The notes beneath the pieces are model-generated. The model was given only the letters and a program-made list of their open reading frames with translations, was not told the DNA's origin and did no database searches. 9,535 bases of DNA, taken from Phyllobacteriaceae bacterium. GTDB lineage: Bacteria; Pseudomonadota; Alphaproteobacteria; Rhizobiales; Ancalomicrobiaceae. Positions within the stretch are counted from its first letter, which is position 1. Every line of letters starts with the position of its first letter. The DNA is taken from assembly GCA_012517025.1 (NCBI GenBank), contig JAAYVT010000588.1:1-9535 (forward strand), given 5' to 3'. Both the position numbers and the translations under genes were made by a program. Positions 1 through 6,104 of this stretch are shown in pieces.

Positions 1-72
1 CGCCGGAAAGCGGCGAAGCTGTTGGCCGACCTGGGATTAGGTGAACGGCTGAACTTCCTGCCGGAGAAGCTT
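1..72 (+). other. Suspected chimeric segment: LolD/MacB-like ABC ATPase sequence
   Basis: Translated in the frame of the ABC gene, these bases give a LLADLGLGERLNFLPEK stretch typical of the residues before the signature motif in LolD, MacB or FtsE-like ATPases. It is not what precedes the signature in Atm1-type exporters. The codons GGA, TTA, GGT, GAA and CTT in this stretch are AT-richer than those that follow. The apparent join falls at about bases 67-110, inside the codons for the signature motif, where unrelated ABC genes share near-identical DNA. Assembly chimera is the favoured reading; recombination between paralogues is the alternative. Confidence 0.55.
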
Positions 73-459
73 TCCGGCGGCGAGAAGCAGCGCGTGGCGA
101 TCGCCCGTACCATCCTCAAGGCGCCGCCGATCCTGATGCTCGACGAGGCGACCTCGGCGCTCGACACCCAGACCGAGCGCGAGATCCAGGGCGCCCTCGA
201 CCGCGTGTCGCAGAACCGCACCACCCTCGTCATCGCCCACCGCCTGTCGACGGTGGTCGGCGCCGACGAGATCCTGGTGCTCGATCGCGGCGTCGTCGCC
301 GAGCGCGGCCGCCACGACGAGCTGCTGGAGAAGGGCGGCCTCTACGCCGCGATGTGGGCGCGTCAGCGCGCCGCCGACGAGGCGCGCGAGCGTCTGCGCG
401 AGACCGAGGACGACGACACGCTCGGCGTGGTGGTGCGCGGCCAGCCGGCGGCGGAATGA
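1..459 (+). CDS. Atm1/HMT-type ABC exporter, C-terminal part of the ATPase domain (5' truncated, N-terminal stretch suspect)
   Basis: This is the last 152 codons of an ABC-transporter gene that enters from the left edge. Visible are the ABC signature LSGGEKQRVAIAR (residues 24-36 of the fragment), Walker B with the catalytic Glu (ILMLDEATSALD, 44-55) and the switch His (VIAHRLST, 78-85). The wording from the signature onward (KQRVAIARTILK, TEREIQGAL, GGLYAAMWARQ) fits the Atm1/HMT1 half-transporter family, which exports glutathione-linked metal or sulfur species across the inner membrane. The membrane domain and Walker A lie outside the window. The gene ends in an acidic tail. Residues 1-23 do not fit: this family normally has a VGERGLK-type stretch just before the signature, but here LLADLGLGERLNFLPEK resembles LolD/MacB-type ATPases. 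A chimeric join near base 70 is suspected. Downstream is a hairpin terminator, so psd is probably transcribed separately. Confidence 0.85.
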   Translation, partial: RRKAAKLLADLGLGERLNFLPEKLSGGEKQRVAIARTILKAPPILMLDEATSALDTQTEREIQGALDRVSQNRTTLVIAHRLSTVVGADEILVLDRGVVAERGRHDELLEKGGLYAAMWARQRAADEARERLRETEDDDTLGVVVRGQPAAE

Positions 460-473
460 CCGCCGGCCTTTTC
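444..473 (+). terminator. Intrinsic terminator overlapping the ABC-exporter stop codon
   Basis: An 8-bp perfect GC-rich stem (GCCGGCGG at 444-451 with CCGCCGGC at 460-467) closes an 8-base loop that contains the TGA stop codon. It is followed by CTTTTC at 468-473. Stem plus T-run is the classical Rho-independent pattern. It ends the upstream gene about 57 bases before psd. Confidence 0.65.
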
Positions 474-489
474 ATCGCCGCCGATCCCG

Positions 490-495
490 TATAGG
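490..495 (+). promoter_or_regulatory. Possible -10 element upstream of psd
   Basis: TATAGG lies 34 bases before the psd start, in the short gap after the terminator, so a promoter for psd-pssA is expected here. No convincing -35 hexamer is seen at 16-18 bases; the position would fall in the terminator's T-run. The assignment rests on location more than on sequence. Confidence 0.25.
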
Positions 496-529
496 TCGGA
501 GACGATCGGAACGAGCGAGAGGACGATCG

Positions 530-1234
530 ATGAATTCCCTGTGGGCGACCATCACCAAGGCCTTCCCCCCGATCAATCGCGAGGGCTGGCCGTTCGTCGC
601 CATCGCGGCGATCCTCACCGTGGTGCTCGGTGCCTTCTGGCAGCCGCTGTTCTGGATCCTGCTCGGCCTCACCATCTGGGTCGCCGCCTTCTTCCGCGAC
701 CCGGTCCGCGTCACCCCGGAGGCCGACGGCCTGGTGGTGTCGCCCGCCGACGGCCGTGTCTCGCGCATCGTCGACGTGCTGCCGCCGCCCGAACTGGGGC
801 TGCCGGCCGAGGAGATGCTGTGCATCTCGGTGTTCATGAACGTGTTCAACGTCCACGTGAACCGCATGCCGATCACCGGCGAGATCGAGAAGATCGTCTA
901 CACGCCGGGCAAGTTCCTCAACGCCGAACTCGACAAGGCGAGCGAGTTCAACGAGCGCAACGGCCTCGTCATCCGTCATTCGCACGGGACGCTCGCCTGT
1001 GTGCAGATCGCCGGTCTGGTCGCCCGCCGCATCGTCTCGTGGACGACGGAGGGCTCGCACCATTCCGCCGGTGAGCGCTTCGGCATGATCCGCTTCGGCT
1101 CGCGCCTCGACGTCTATCTGCCCAAGGGCACGGTCCCGAAGGTGGCGCTCGGCCAGACCACGCTCGCCGGCGAGACCGTGCTCGCCGATCTCGCCGCGAC
1201 CTTCGTCGCCGTTCCGGTCTACCGCGTCGGCTGA
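530..1234 (+). CDS. psd: Phosphatidylserine decarboxylase proenzyme
   Basis: This enzyme decarboxylates phosphatidylserine to phosphatidylethanolamine at the inner membrane. The 234-aa product is of the short rhizobial/archaeal-like class. Two hydrophobic stretches at about residues 22-53 anchor the N-terminus, followed by FFRDP. The active-site region includes SPADGRV (71-77, conserved Asp74) and NVHVNRMP (107-114, conserved His109). The self-cleavage site is the Gly190-Ser191 pair in RFGSR. Family knowledge: cleavage there gives a large beta chain and a small alpha chain whose new N-terminal Ser becomes the pyruvoyl group. The start is fixed by GAGAGGA at 517-523, six bases before the ATG. 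The gene lies 26 bp upstream of pssA, whose product makes its substrate, so the two are probably one operon. Confidence 0.96.
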   Translation: MNSLWATITKAFPPINREGWPFVAIAAILTVVLGAFWQPLFWILLGLTIWVAAFFRDPVRVTPEADGLVVSPADGRVSRIVDVLPPPELGLPAEEMLCISVFMNVFNVHVNRMPITGEIEKIVYTPGKFLNAELDKASEFNERNGLVIRHSHGTLACVQIAGLVARRIVSWTTEGSHHSAGERFGMIRFGSRLDVYLPKGTVPKVALGQTTLAGETVLADLAATFVAVPVYRVG

Positions 1235-1260
1235 TCTCCGCCCGCCGAGAGGGTCGTTGG

Positions 1261-2160
1261 ATGAACGAGCAACTCTTTCCCGACGTCGACCACCAGTCGA
1301 CCCGCAGCGGTCATCGCTTCGCCCGTCTGCGTTCGCTGCCACTGCGGGTGATCCTGCCCAATCTGGTGACGTTGCTGGCGCTCTGCGCCGGTCTGACCGG
1401 CATCCGCATGGGGCTCGAGGGTCGCTTCGAGTGGGCGGTCGGGGCGATCGTGCTGGCCGCGCTGCTCGACGCCGTCGACGGCCGGGTGGCGCGCTGGCTG
1501 AAGGGAACCTCCCGCTTCGGCGCCGAGCTCGACAGTCTGTCGGACTTCGTCAACTTCGGCGTGGTTCCGGGTCTGCTTCTCTACATCTGGGTCCTGAAGT
1601 CGACCGCCTCGGTCGGTTGGCTGGCGGTGCTCGCCTACGTCGTCGCCGCGATGCTGCGGCTCGCCCGCTTCAACGTGATGTTGGACACGCCCAAGCCGGC
1701 GTGGCAGGCGAACTTCTTCACCGGCATGCCGGCGCCCGCCGGCGCGATCGCGGCGCTGCTGCCGCTCTATCTGGCGCAGATCTTCGACTTCCAGCCCGGC
1801 CGGCCGATCGCCGGCATGGTGGCGGTCTATCTGGTCTTCGTCGCCTTCATGATGGTGTCGACCATCCCGACCTTCTCCGGCAAGAAGTTCGGCGCCCGGA
1901 TCCCGCGCGACAAGGTGATTCCGGTGTCGGGGGCGGTGGTGGTGCTGATCGCGGCGCTGGTCAGCTTTCCCTTCCCGATCCTGGCGATCGTGACGATCGC
2001 ATATCTCGCCTACATTCAGTTCGGATGGCGCCTGTTTCATCGCCTCGATCGCGAATGGAAGGCCGGTGAGGCCGCCGCGGCCGGACCAGGGAAGACGACG
2101 GACGAAGCGGACGAAGGCGAGCCGGTCGATCCGGAGAGCTCCGAAACCGTCGACCGCTGA
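1261..2160 (+). CDS. pssA: CDP-diacylglycerol--serine O-phosphatidyltransferase
   Basis: This integral membrane enzyme transfers phosphatidyl from CDP-diacylglycerol to L-serine, giving phosphatidylserine and CMP, the step before Psd. The complete CDP-alcohol phosphatidyltransferase motif (DX2DGX2ARX8GX3DX3D) is present at residues 70-95, with Asp70, Asp73, Gly74, Ala77, Arg78, Gly87, Asp91 and Asp95 all in place. Several hydrophobic segments follow (about 98-125, 136-155, 172-190, 220-250). The wording SLSDFVNFGVVPG after the motif is typical of the bacterial type II PssA family, as distinct from phosphatidylglycerophosphate synthase. At 299 aa it is somewhat longer than minimal members because of a hydrophilic, acidic C-terminal tail of about 40 residues. 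GAGAGGG at 1247-1253, seven bases before the ATG, supports the start. It is the second gene after psd. Confidence 0.95.
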   Translation: MNEQLFPDVDHQSTRSGHRFARLRSLPLRVILPNLVTLLALCAGLTGIRMGLEGRFEWAVGAIVLAALLDAVDGRVARWLKGTSRFGAELDSLSDFVNFGVVPGLLLYIWVLKSTASVGWLAVLAYVVAAMLRLARFNVMLDTPKPAWQANFFTGMPAPAGAIAALLPLYLAQIFDFQPGRPIAGMVAVYLVFVAFMMVSTIPTFSGKKFGARIPRDKVIPVSGAVVVLIAALVSFPFPILAIVTIAYLAYIQFGWRLFHRLDREWKAGEAAAAGPGKTTDEADEGEPVDPESSETVDR

Positions 2161-2171
2161 GGCGGCCTCAG
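2157..2171. terminator. Small palindrome between convergent genes, possible bidirectional terminator
   Basis: CTGAGG (2157-2162) and CCTCAG (2166-2171) form a 6-bp stem with a three-base loop. One arm holds the pssA stop codon and the other holds the stop of the opposing small gene. There is no T-run, so the terminator role is inferred only from the symmetric position. Confidence 0.35.
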
Positions 2172-2416
2172 TCGTGTGCCGCCGCCGCGATCGCCGCCAC
2201 TCGTGCGGCGAGCGTGGTCTCGGGGAAGGCGCTGCGCAGGCAACGCAGGGCCTCGGCGTCGCTCGACGGCCGGACCTGCACCAACAATGCGCGCATTTCG
2301 GCGAGGCGCGGATCGCCCGCGCCGGCCACGCTCGCCCCCCAGCCGGGGGGGCATTCGCCGAGGACGGGCCGGTCGTTCCGGCGCGCGTCGCGTTCGAACC
2401 GATTTCCACCGTTCAT
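2168..2416 (-). CDS. Small conserved-looking hypothetical protein (82 aa)
   Basis: I do not recognise the family. The minus-strand reading frame ends 7 bp from the pssA stop and faces it. The chosen start is the internal ATG at 2416, because GGGAGGAGG (complement of 2422-2430) lies five bases upstream of it. A longer form from an ATG at 2482 (104 aa) has no comparable ribosome site. Codon use is strongly G/C-ending, as in the neighbouring genes, which supports real coding. The product is soluble: an Arg/Asp/Gly-rich N-terminus with a PPGWG turn near residues 23-27, then a probably helical region from about residue 35 (DPRLAEMRALLVQVRP) ending in an Ala-rich helix. The two Cys (22 and about 59) are far apart. 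No signal peptide, membrane segment or known catalytic motif is visible. Confidence 0.65.
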   Translation of the reverse strand: MNGGNRFERDARRNDRPVLGECPPGWGASVAGAGDPRLAEMRALLVQVRPSSDAEALRCLRSAFPETTLAARVAAIAAAAHD

Positions 2417-2534
2417 GTCGGCCTCCTCCCACGACGTCGCGTCGACGCCGAGGTCCTCTCTCCAAAGCACGACTCGTGCCATGTCCGACGGTGTCGCGTC
2501 TCCTCAGTCTCGCCGGCCGGTGTGACCCCGGCAT

Positions 2535-2548
2535 GTCGAGTGTTCGAC
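2535..2548. promoter_or_regulatory. Operator-like inverted repeat in the divergent intergenic region
   Basis: GTCGA and TCGAC flank GTGT (2535-2548), followed by five T. The element sits in the 218-bp gap between the divergent starts at 2416 (minus) and 2635 (plus), where both promoters must lie. It could be a short operator or a weak hairpin; 5-bp arms are common by chance at this GC content. A CTATCT at 2597-2602 could serve as a -10 element for the plus-strand gene, without a clear -35. Confidence 0.25.
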
Positions 2549-2634
2549 TTTTTCGCGAGCGCTGCATTTTCTCCGTGTGCGTGTGGGGCACAAGGGCTAT
2601 CTTTGTCGGGAGAGCGCCGAGGAGACGGTTCACG

Positions 2635-3054
2635 ATGTCCGATGATCGTCGCGCCCGCGACTTCGATCCGCGCCACCCCGATCTCGCCCCGGCGAGCGGG
2701 CCCCGACGCCTGCGCGACGAGCCGCTGCTGCGCCTGCTCGCGGTCAATTGGTTGATCGGGGCGGGGGTCGCCGCCGCGCTCGCCGCCGTCGTCCTCGTCA
2801 CCGACACCGCTCACCTGCGCACCTTGATGATGGCGTCGAGCGAGCCGTGGATCGGCCTGATCCTGTTGGTCTTCGGCTTCATGGTGACGATGTGCTCGGT
2901 CGCCATGGGTACTGCGATCATGATGCTGCCGCGCGACGACGACGACGACGACAAGCACGGCGGAAGCAAGCTCGAGGTGCTGACGCTGCCGCAGATCGCG
3001 CCGCCGATGACGCCGGCGCCGGTGCGCGTCACGCCCTCGCGCCACCGTCGCTGA
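2635..3054 (+). CDS. Hypothetical inner-membrane protein with two transmembrane helices (139 aa)
   Basis: Function unknown; the layout resembles small membrane proteins I associate with Rhizobiales genomes, but I cannot name a family. A charged N-terminal tail of about 28 residues (Asp/Arg/Pro-rich) precedes helix 1 (about residues 32-55, LLRLLAVNWLIGAGVAAALA) and helix 2 (about 72-98). The linker carries TAHLRTLMMASSEPW, and helix 2 is Met-rich (VTMCSVAMGTAIMML). A run of six Asp codons (2935-2952) follows helix 2, then a Lys/Gly stretch and a Pro-rich, Arg-ending tail. The reading frame is open far upstream; this start was chosen because GAGGAG (2619-2624) lies ten bases before the ATG and because the sequence upstream is the divergent promoter region. 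No partner gene adjoins it: the upstream gene is divergent and the next gene has its own ribosome site 118 bp on. Confidence 0.75.
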   Translation: MSDDRRARDFDPRHPDLAPASGPRRLRDEPLLRLLAVNWLIGAGVAAALAAVVLVTDTAHLRTLMMASSEPWIGLILLVFGFMVTMCSVAMGTAIMMLPRDDDDDDKHGGSKLEVLTLPQIAPPMTPAPVRVTPSRHRR

Positions 3055-3088
3055 ACCGGCGCAACCCCGACATCGCGATCGAGCGGCC

Positions 3089-3117
3089 GCGTCGCCCGCG
3101 ACGCGACGCTTGAATTT
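3089..3117 (+). terminator. Possible terminator after the two-helix membrane protein gene
   Basis: GCGTCGC (3089-3095) and GCGACGC (3103-3109) form a 7-bp stem with a seven-base loop, followed by a modestly T-rich CTTGAATTTC. The T-run is interrupted, so the call is tentative. Its position, 35 bases after the stop and before puuE, suits a terminator. Confidence 0.35.
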
Positions 3118-3172
3118 CGCCGCAGTGCGGAGGCACAGTGGGCCGATCGTATACACGGGTCAGGAGGACCTC

Positions 3173-4099
3173 ATGACGACGACGGCGCCCTATCCTCGCG
3201 ACATGATCGGTTACGGGCGCAACCCGCCCGATCCGAAGTGGCCGGGAGGCGCGCGGGTCGCCGTCCAGTTCGTGCTGAACTACGAGGAGGGCGGCGAAAA
3301 CTGCATCCTGCACGGTGACGCCGCCTCCGAATCCTTCCTCTCCGACGTGCTTGGCGCCCAGCCCTGGCCGGGCCAGCGCCACATGAACGTCGAGAGCATG
3401 TACGAATACGGCTCCCGCGCCGGCTTCTGGCGCCTGTGGCGGCTGTTCACCAAGCGCGAGATCCCGGTCACCGTCTACGGTGTCGCGACTGCGCTCGCCC
3501 GCAATCCCGAGGCGGTCGCCGCCATGAAGGAGGCGGACTGGGAGATCGCCAGCCACGGCCTGAAGTGGATCGACTACCGCAACGTGCCGCCCGAGATCGA
3601 GGCGGCGCACATCGAGGAGGCGATTCGCATCCACACCGAGGTCACCGGCTCGCGCCCGCTCGGCTGGTACACCGGACGCACCTCGGAGGCGACCCGCGAT
3701 CTGGTCAAGGCGGAGGGCGGCTTCCTCTACGACAGCGACACCTACGCCGATGATCTGCCCTATTGGGAGCAGGGGCCGAAGGGACCGCATCTGGTCATCC
3801 CCTACAGCCTCGAAACCAACGACATGCGGTTCGAGAACGCCCCCGGCTTCACCGAGAGCGATCAGTTCTTCCATTATCTGAAGGACGCCTTCGACGTGCT
3901 GTGGGAGGAGGGCGCCGAGAGCCCGAAGATGATGTCGGTCGGCCTGCATTGCCGGGTCGTCGGCCGTCCCGCCCGCATCGCCGGACTGATGCGCTTTCTC
4001 GACCACGTCGCCTCGCGCGATCGCGTCTGGCTGCCGCGTCGCATCGACGTCGCTTGGCATTGGCACGCCCATCATCGTCCGAGTGAGGCGGCGGGCTGA
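3173..4099 (+). CDS. puuE: Allantoinase, PuuE type (polysaccharide-deacetylase fold)
   Basis: This 308-aa protein belongs to the cytosolic, polysaccharide-deacetylase-like allantoinases that open the hydantoin ring of allantoin to allantoate in purine breakdown. Family hallmarks seen: MIGYGRNPPDPKWPGGARVA (11-30), LNYEEGGE (35-42), ASHG (126-129), GWYTGRTSEATR (164-175), SLETNDMRF (212-220) and VGLHCRVVGRPARI (256-269). Length matches the family, and there is no signal peptide. AGGAGG at 3162-3167, five bases before the ATG, fixes the start; an in-frame ATG further upstream at 3110 lacks one. Other puu/all/hpx or urate-oxidase genes, which often accompany puuE, are not in this window, so substrate is inferred from similarity alone. 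A related N-carbamoyl or imide hydrolase activity is the main alternative. Confidence 0.9.
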   Translation: MTTTAPYPRDMIGYGRNPPDPKWPGGARVAVQFVLNYEEGGENCILHGDAASESFLSDVLGAQPWPGQRHMNVESMYEYGSRAGFWRLWRLFTKREIPVTVYGVATALARNPEAVAAMKEADWEIASHGLKWIDYRNVPPEIEAAHIEEAIRIHTEVTGSRPLGWYTGRTSEATRDLVKAEGGFLYDSDTYADDLPYWEQGPKGPHLVIPYSLETNDMRFENAPGFTESDQFFHYLKDAFDVLWEEGAESPKMMSVGLHCRVVGRPARIAGLMRFLDHVASRDRVWLPRRIDVAWHWHAHHRPSEAAG

Positions 4100-4112
4100 G
4101 CCGAAACGACGA

Positions 4113-4136
4113 GAGGCCGCCCCTGGGGGCGGCCTC
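4113..4136. terminator. Bidirectional terminator-like hairpin between puuE and the chemotaxis gene
   Basis: A perfect 11-bp inverted repeat (GAGGCCGCCCC at 4113-4123 and GGGGCGGCCTC at 4126-4136) is separated by only TG, so the innermost pairs must open to form a loop. It lies between two convergent genes, 13 bases after the puuE stop and 26 bases beyond the end of the opposing gene. There is no T-run on either strand, but a stem this strong in this place most likely ends transcription from both sides. Confidence 0.65.
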
Positions 4137-4162
4137 CGATCGACGGTGGCGCGGGAGCTCGC

Positions 4163-5848
4163 TCACGCCGCCGCGACGTCCTCCAGGAAGCGCCGGATCC
4201 GCCCGTCGAGCTCTCCGGCCGCCTCCGCGAGCTCGCGCGCGACCCCGGAGACGGTGTCGGCGACCCGCGAGGTCTTCTCGACCGCGCCGGCGACCCCCGA
4301 AATGGCGGAGCTGAGCAGATCGGTGTCGCGGGCGACGTCCTTCGAGCGTTCCGAGATCTGACCCGTCGAGACGGTCTGTTCCTCCACCGCCTGCCCGATC
4401 GTCGAGCTCGCCCGTTCGATCGCCTCGAGCGACTCGGTGACCGAGCCGATCTGGCGCACCGCGTCGCGGGTGGCGGCCTGGATCGCGGCGACGTTGCCGG
4501 CGATCTCCTCGGTCGCCCGGGTGGTCTGGGTGGCGAGCTGCTTGACCTCGTTGGCGACGACGGCGAAGCCGCGCCCGGCTTCGCCCGCCCGCGCCGCCTC
4601 GATGGTGGCGTTGAGGGCGAGCAGATTGGTCTGGTCGGCGATGGCGCGGATGAGATCGACGACGACGCCGATCTTCTCGGCGGTGTCGGCGAGCGCGGCG
4701 ACGCCGGCGCGCGCCTCGCGTCCCTGCGCCGATCCGGCCGCCGTCATCCGCTCCGCTTCGCCGATCTGGCGACCGACGTGGCCGACGTTCTCCGACAGCT
4801 CCTGCGTCGCCTGCGCCACCGCGCCGACGTGCTCGGCGTCGGAGACGGCGAGCCGCTCGGCCTCGCGCATCGACCGCTCGGTGGTCTGGGCGGTGGCGGT
4901 GAGATCCTGCGCCGACGTCGTCATGTCCTGCGCGGTGGAGCGGACGAAGCCGACGATCTGCGCCGCCTCCTCGCGGAAGGCGTGGATCACGCCCTCCACC
5001 CGCGTCGCCCGCGCCTGTCGTTCGGCGGCGACGCCGACTTCCTCCCGCTTCAGGGAATCGCGCTCGATCATCGACTGACGGAACACCTCGACCGCGCGGG
5101 CGATCCGTCCGACCTCGTCGCCGCGCCCGGTGTGCGGGACGTCGACGCCGGTGCGACCGTCGGCCATGTCGGCCATCACGTCGGTGATCTCGCCGATCGG
5201 TCGCGTCACCCCGCGCGCCAGCATAATGGCGTAGATCACGAAGGCGATCATCGCCGGCGTGCAGCCGGCGGAAATCCAGAGAATGGTGTCGAAGACGATG
5301 GTGTCGACGTCGGAGACGTGCAGGCCGGTGCCGATCATCCAACCCCAATCGGGGATCTTCACCGCGAAGGTGACCTTGCGGCTCGGCTCGCTCGCCCCCG
5401 GCCGTCGCCACATGTATTCGATCGATCCGCCGCCGTTGTCGGCGACCGCGATCATCTCCTTCATCAGACGCTTGCCGTCGGCGGTGACGAAGCCGTTCAT
5501 GTCCTGCCCGACCTTCAGGTCCGGGCTGCCGGCCGCCAGCATCCGACCGTCGCGGTCGTAGGCGAAGATGTAGTTGTCGCCCTCGAAATGGATCGTGGCG
5601 ATCGAATCGAGCGCCAGTTTCTCCGCCGCGTCGTGCGAGATCTCGCCGGCCTCGACCTTCTTCTGCAGTCCGACGATGTAGGAGGCGGCGGTCTCGATCA
5701 CCGCTTGGGCCTGCTTCTCGCGCAGACCGATCATCGCGCCGCGAAATTCCCAGATCGCGAAGATCGTACCCGCGCTCATGATCACCACGGCGATCGCGAT
5801 CACCGTGAGGAATCGAATTCCGAGGCTCAAACGAAAACGAATCGACAT
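4163..5848 (-). CDS. Methyl-accepting chemotaxis protein with single Cache (sCache_2-type) sensor
   Basis: This 561-aa transmembrane chemoreceptor senses a periplasmic ligand and controls the CheA/CheW kinase. Helix 1 (about residues 10-33) is followed by a periplasmic sensor (about 40-180) with features of a single Cache domain: GDNYIFAYDRDGRMLAAGSP, KVGQDMNG and a late IPDWGWMIGTGLHVSDVD. Helix 2 (about 185-211) leads to a HAMP domain starting RGVTRPIGEI (about 212-265), then the signalling domain. The kinase-contact hairpin tip is clear at 402-432 (IADQTNLLALNATIEAARAG and GRGFAVVANEVKQLA). There is no C-terminal NWETF-type tether for CheR. ATG at 5848 was chosen because it puts helix 1 right after a short basic start; no good ribosome site is seen, and an in-frame ATG at 5920 (24 more residues) cannot be excluded. 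No che or flagellar genes adjoin it, and the ligand cannot be read from the sequence. Confidence 0.93.
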   Translation of the reverse strand: MSIRFRLSLGIRFLTVIAIAVVIMSAGTIFAIWEFRGAMIGLREKQAQAVIETAASYIVGLQKKVEAGEISHDAAEKLALDSIATIHFEGDNYIFAYDRDGRMLAAGSPDLKVGQDMNGFVTADGKRLMKEMIAVADNGGGSIEYMWRRPGASEPSRKVTFAVKIPDWGWMIGTGLHVSDVDTIVFDTILWISAGCTPAMIAFVIYAIMLARGVTRPIGEITDVMADMADGRTGVDVPHTGRGDEVGRIARAVEVFRQSMIERDSLKREEVGVAAERQARATRVEGVIHAFREEAAQIVGFVRSTAQDMTTSAQDLTATAQTTERSMREAERLAVSDAEHVGAVAQATQELSENVGHVGRQIGEAERMTAAGSAQGREARAGVAALADTAEKIGVVVDLIRAIADQTNLLALNATIEAARAGEAGRGFAVVANEVKQLATQTTRATEEIAGNVAAIQAATRDAVRQIGSVTESLEAIERASSTIGQAVEEQTVSTGQISERSKDVARDTDLLSSAISGVAGAVEKTSRVADTVSGVARELAEAAGELDGRIRRFLEDVAAA

Positions 5849-6104
5849 CGGTCGACGGTCCACGATTCGTGAGGAGATCCCGACATGTTGATCGCCGGTT
5901 GTTGAAGAATTCGTTTCCATCACGCAAGACGAGGGCGGCCGGAGGCGATGCGGAGAGGTGTTCTGCGACCGCTCGCGCCGGCGAACACGGCGGCGAGCCT
6001 CTCGTCGTCGACGAAGAACCATCGGGCGAATTCTGTAGAACGGTGCTTCGAAGACGCACGCGACGCAGGGGAATGTCTGAATTGTGGCGGAAGACGAAGA
6101 GTCG
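5849..6104. other. 256-bp intergenic region: 5' leader of the chemotaxis gene and 3' end of the helicase unit
   Basis: No credible gene is seen; the open frames here are Arg-rich shadows. It holds a stem-loop at 5971-5998 (GCTCGC with GCGAGC, a one-base bulge, then GCCG with CGGC, seven-base loop), which could end helicase transcription although no T-run follows. GANTC sites, recognised by CcrM in alphaproteobacteria, lie at 5810-5814, 5839-5843 and 5864-5868 around the start of the chemotaxis gene. No clear -35/-10 pair was found. Confidence 0.35.

Noticed and set aside
230..1342. A 370-aa open frame on the minus strand opposite psd
   Set aside because: It is antisense to psd, which has complete family motifs; the product is Arg/Asp/Gly-rich low-complexity sequence of the kind produced by GC-rich shadows.
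2417..2482. N-terminal extension of the small minus-strand gene to an ATG at 2482 (104 aa)
   Set aside because: The internal ATG at 2416 has a near-perfect ribosome site five bases upstream, while the upstream ATG has none.
2947..2955. Enterokinase-like DDDDK at the end of the Asp run
   Set aside because: It is a by-product of the six-Asp repeat followed by Lys; no relevant protease exists in bacteria.
3849..6059. A 736-aa open frame on the minus strand overlapping the chemotaxis gene
   Set aside because: It is a different frame of the same strand as the chemoreceptor, extremely Arg-rich, with no recognisable domain. The receptor frame has all expected domains.
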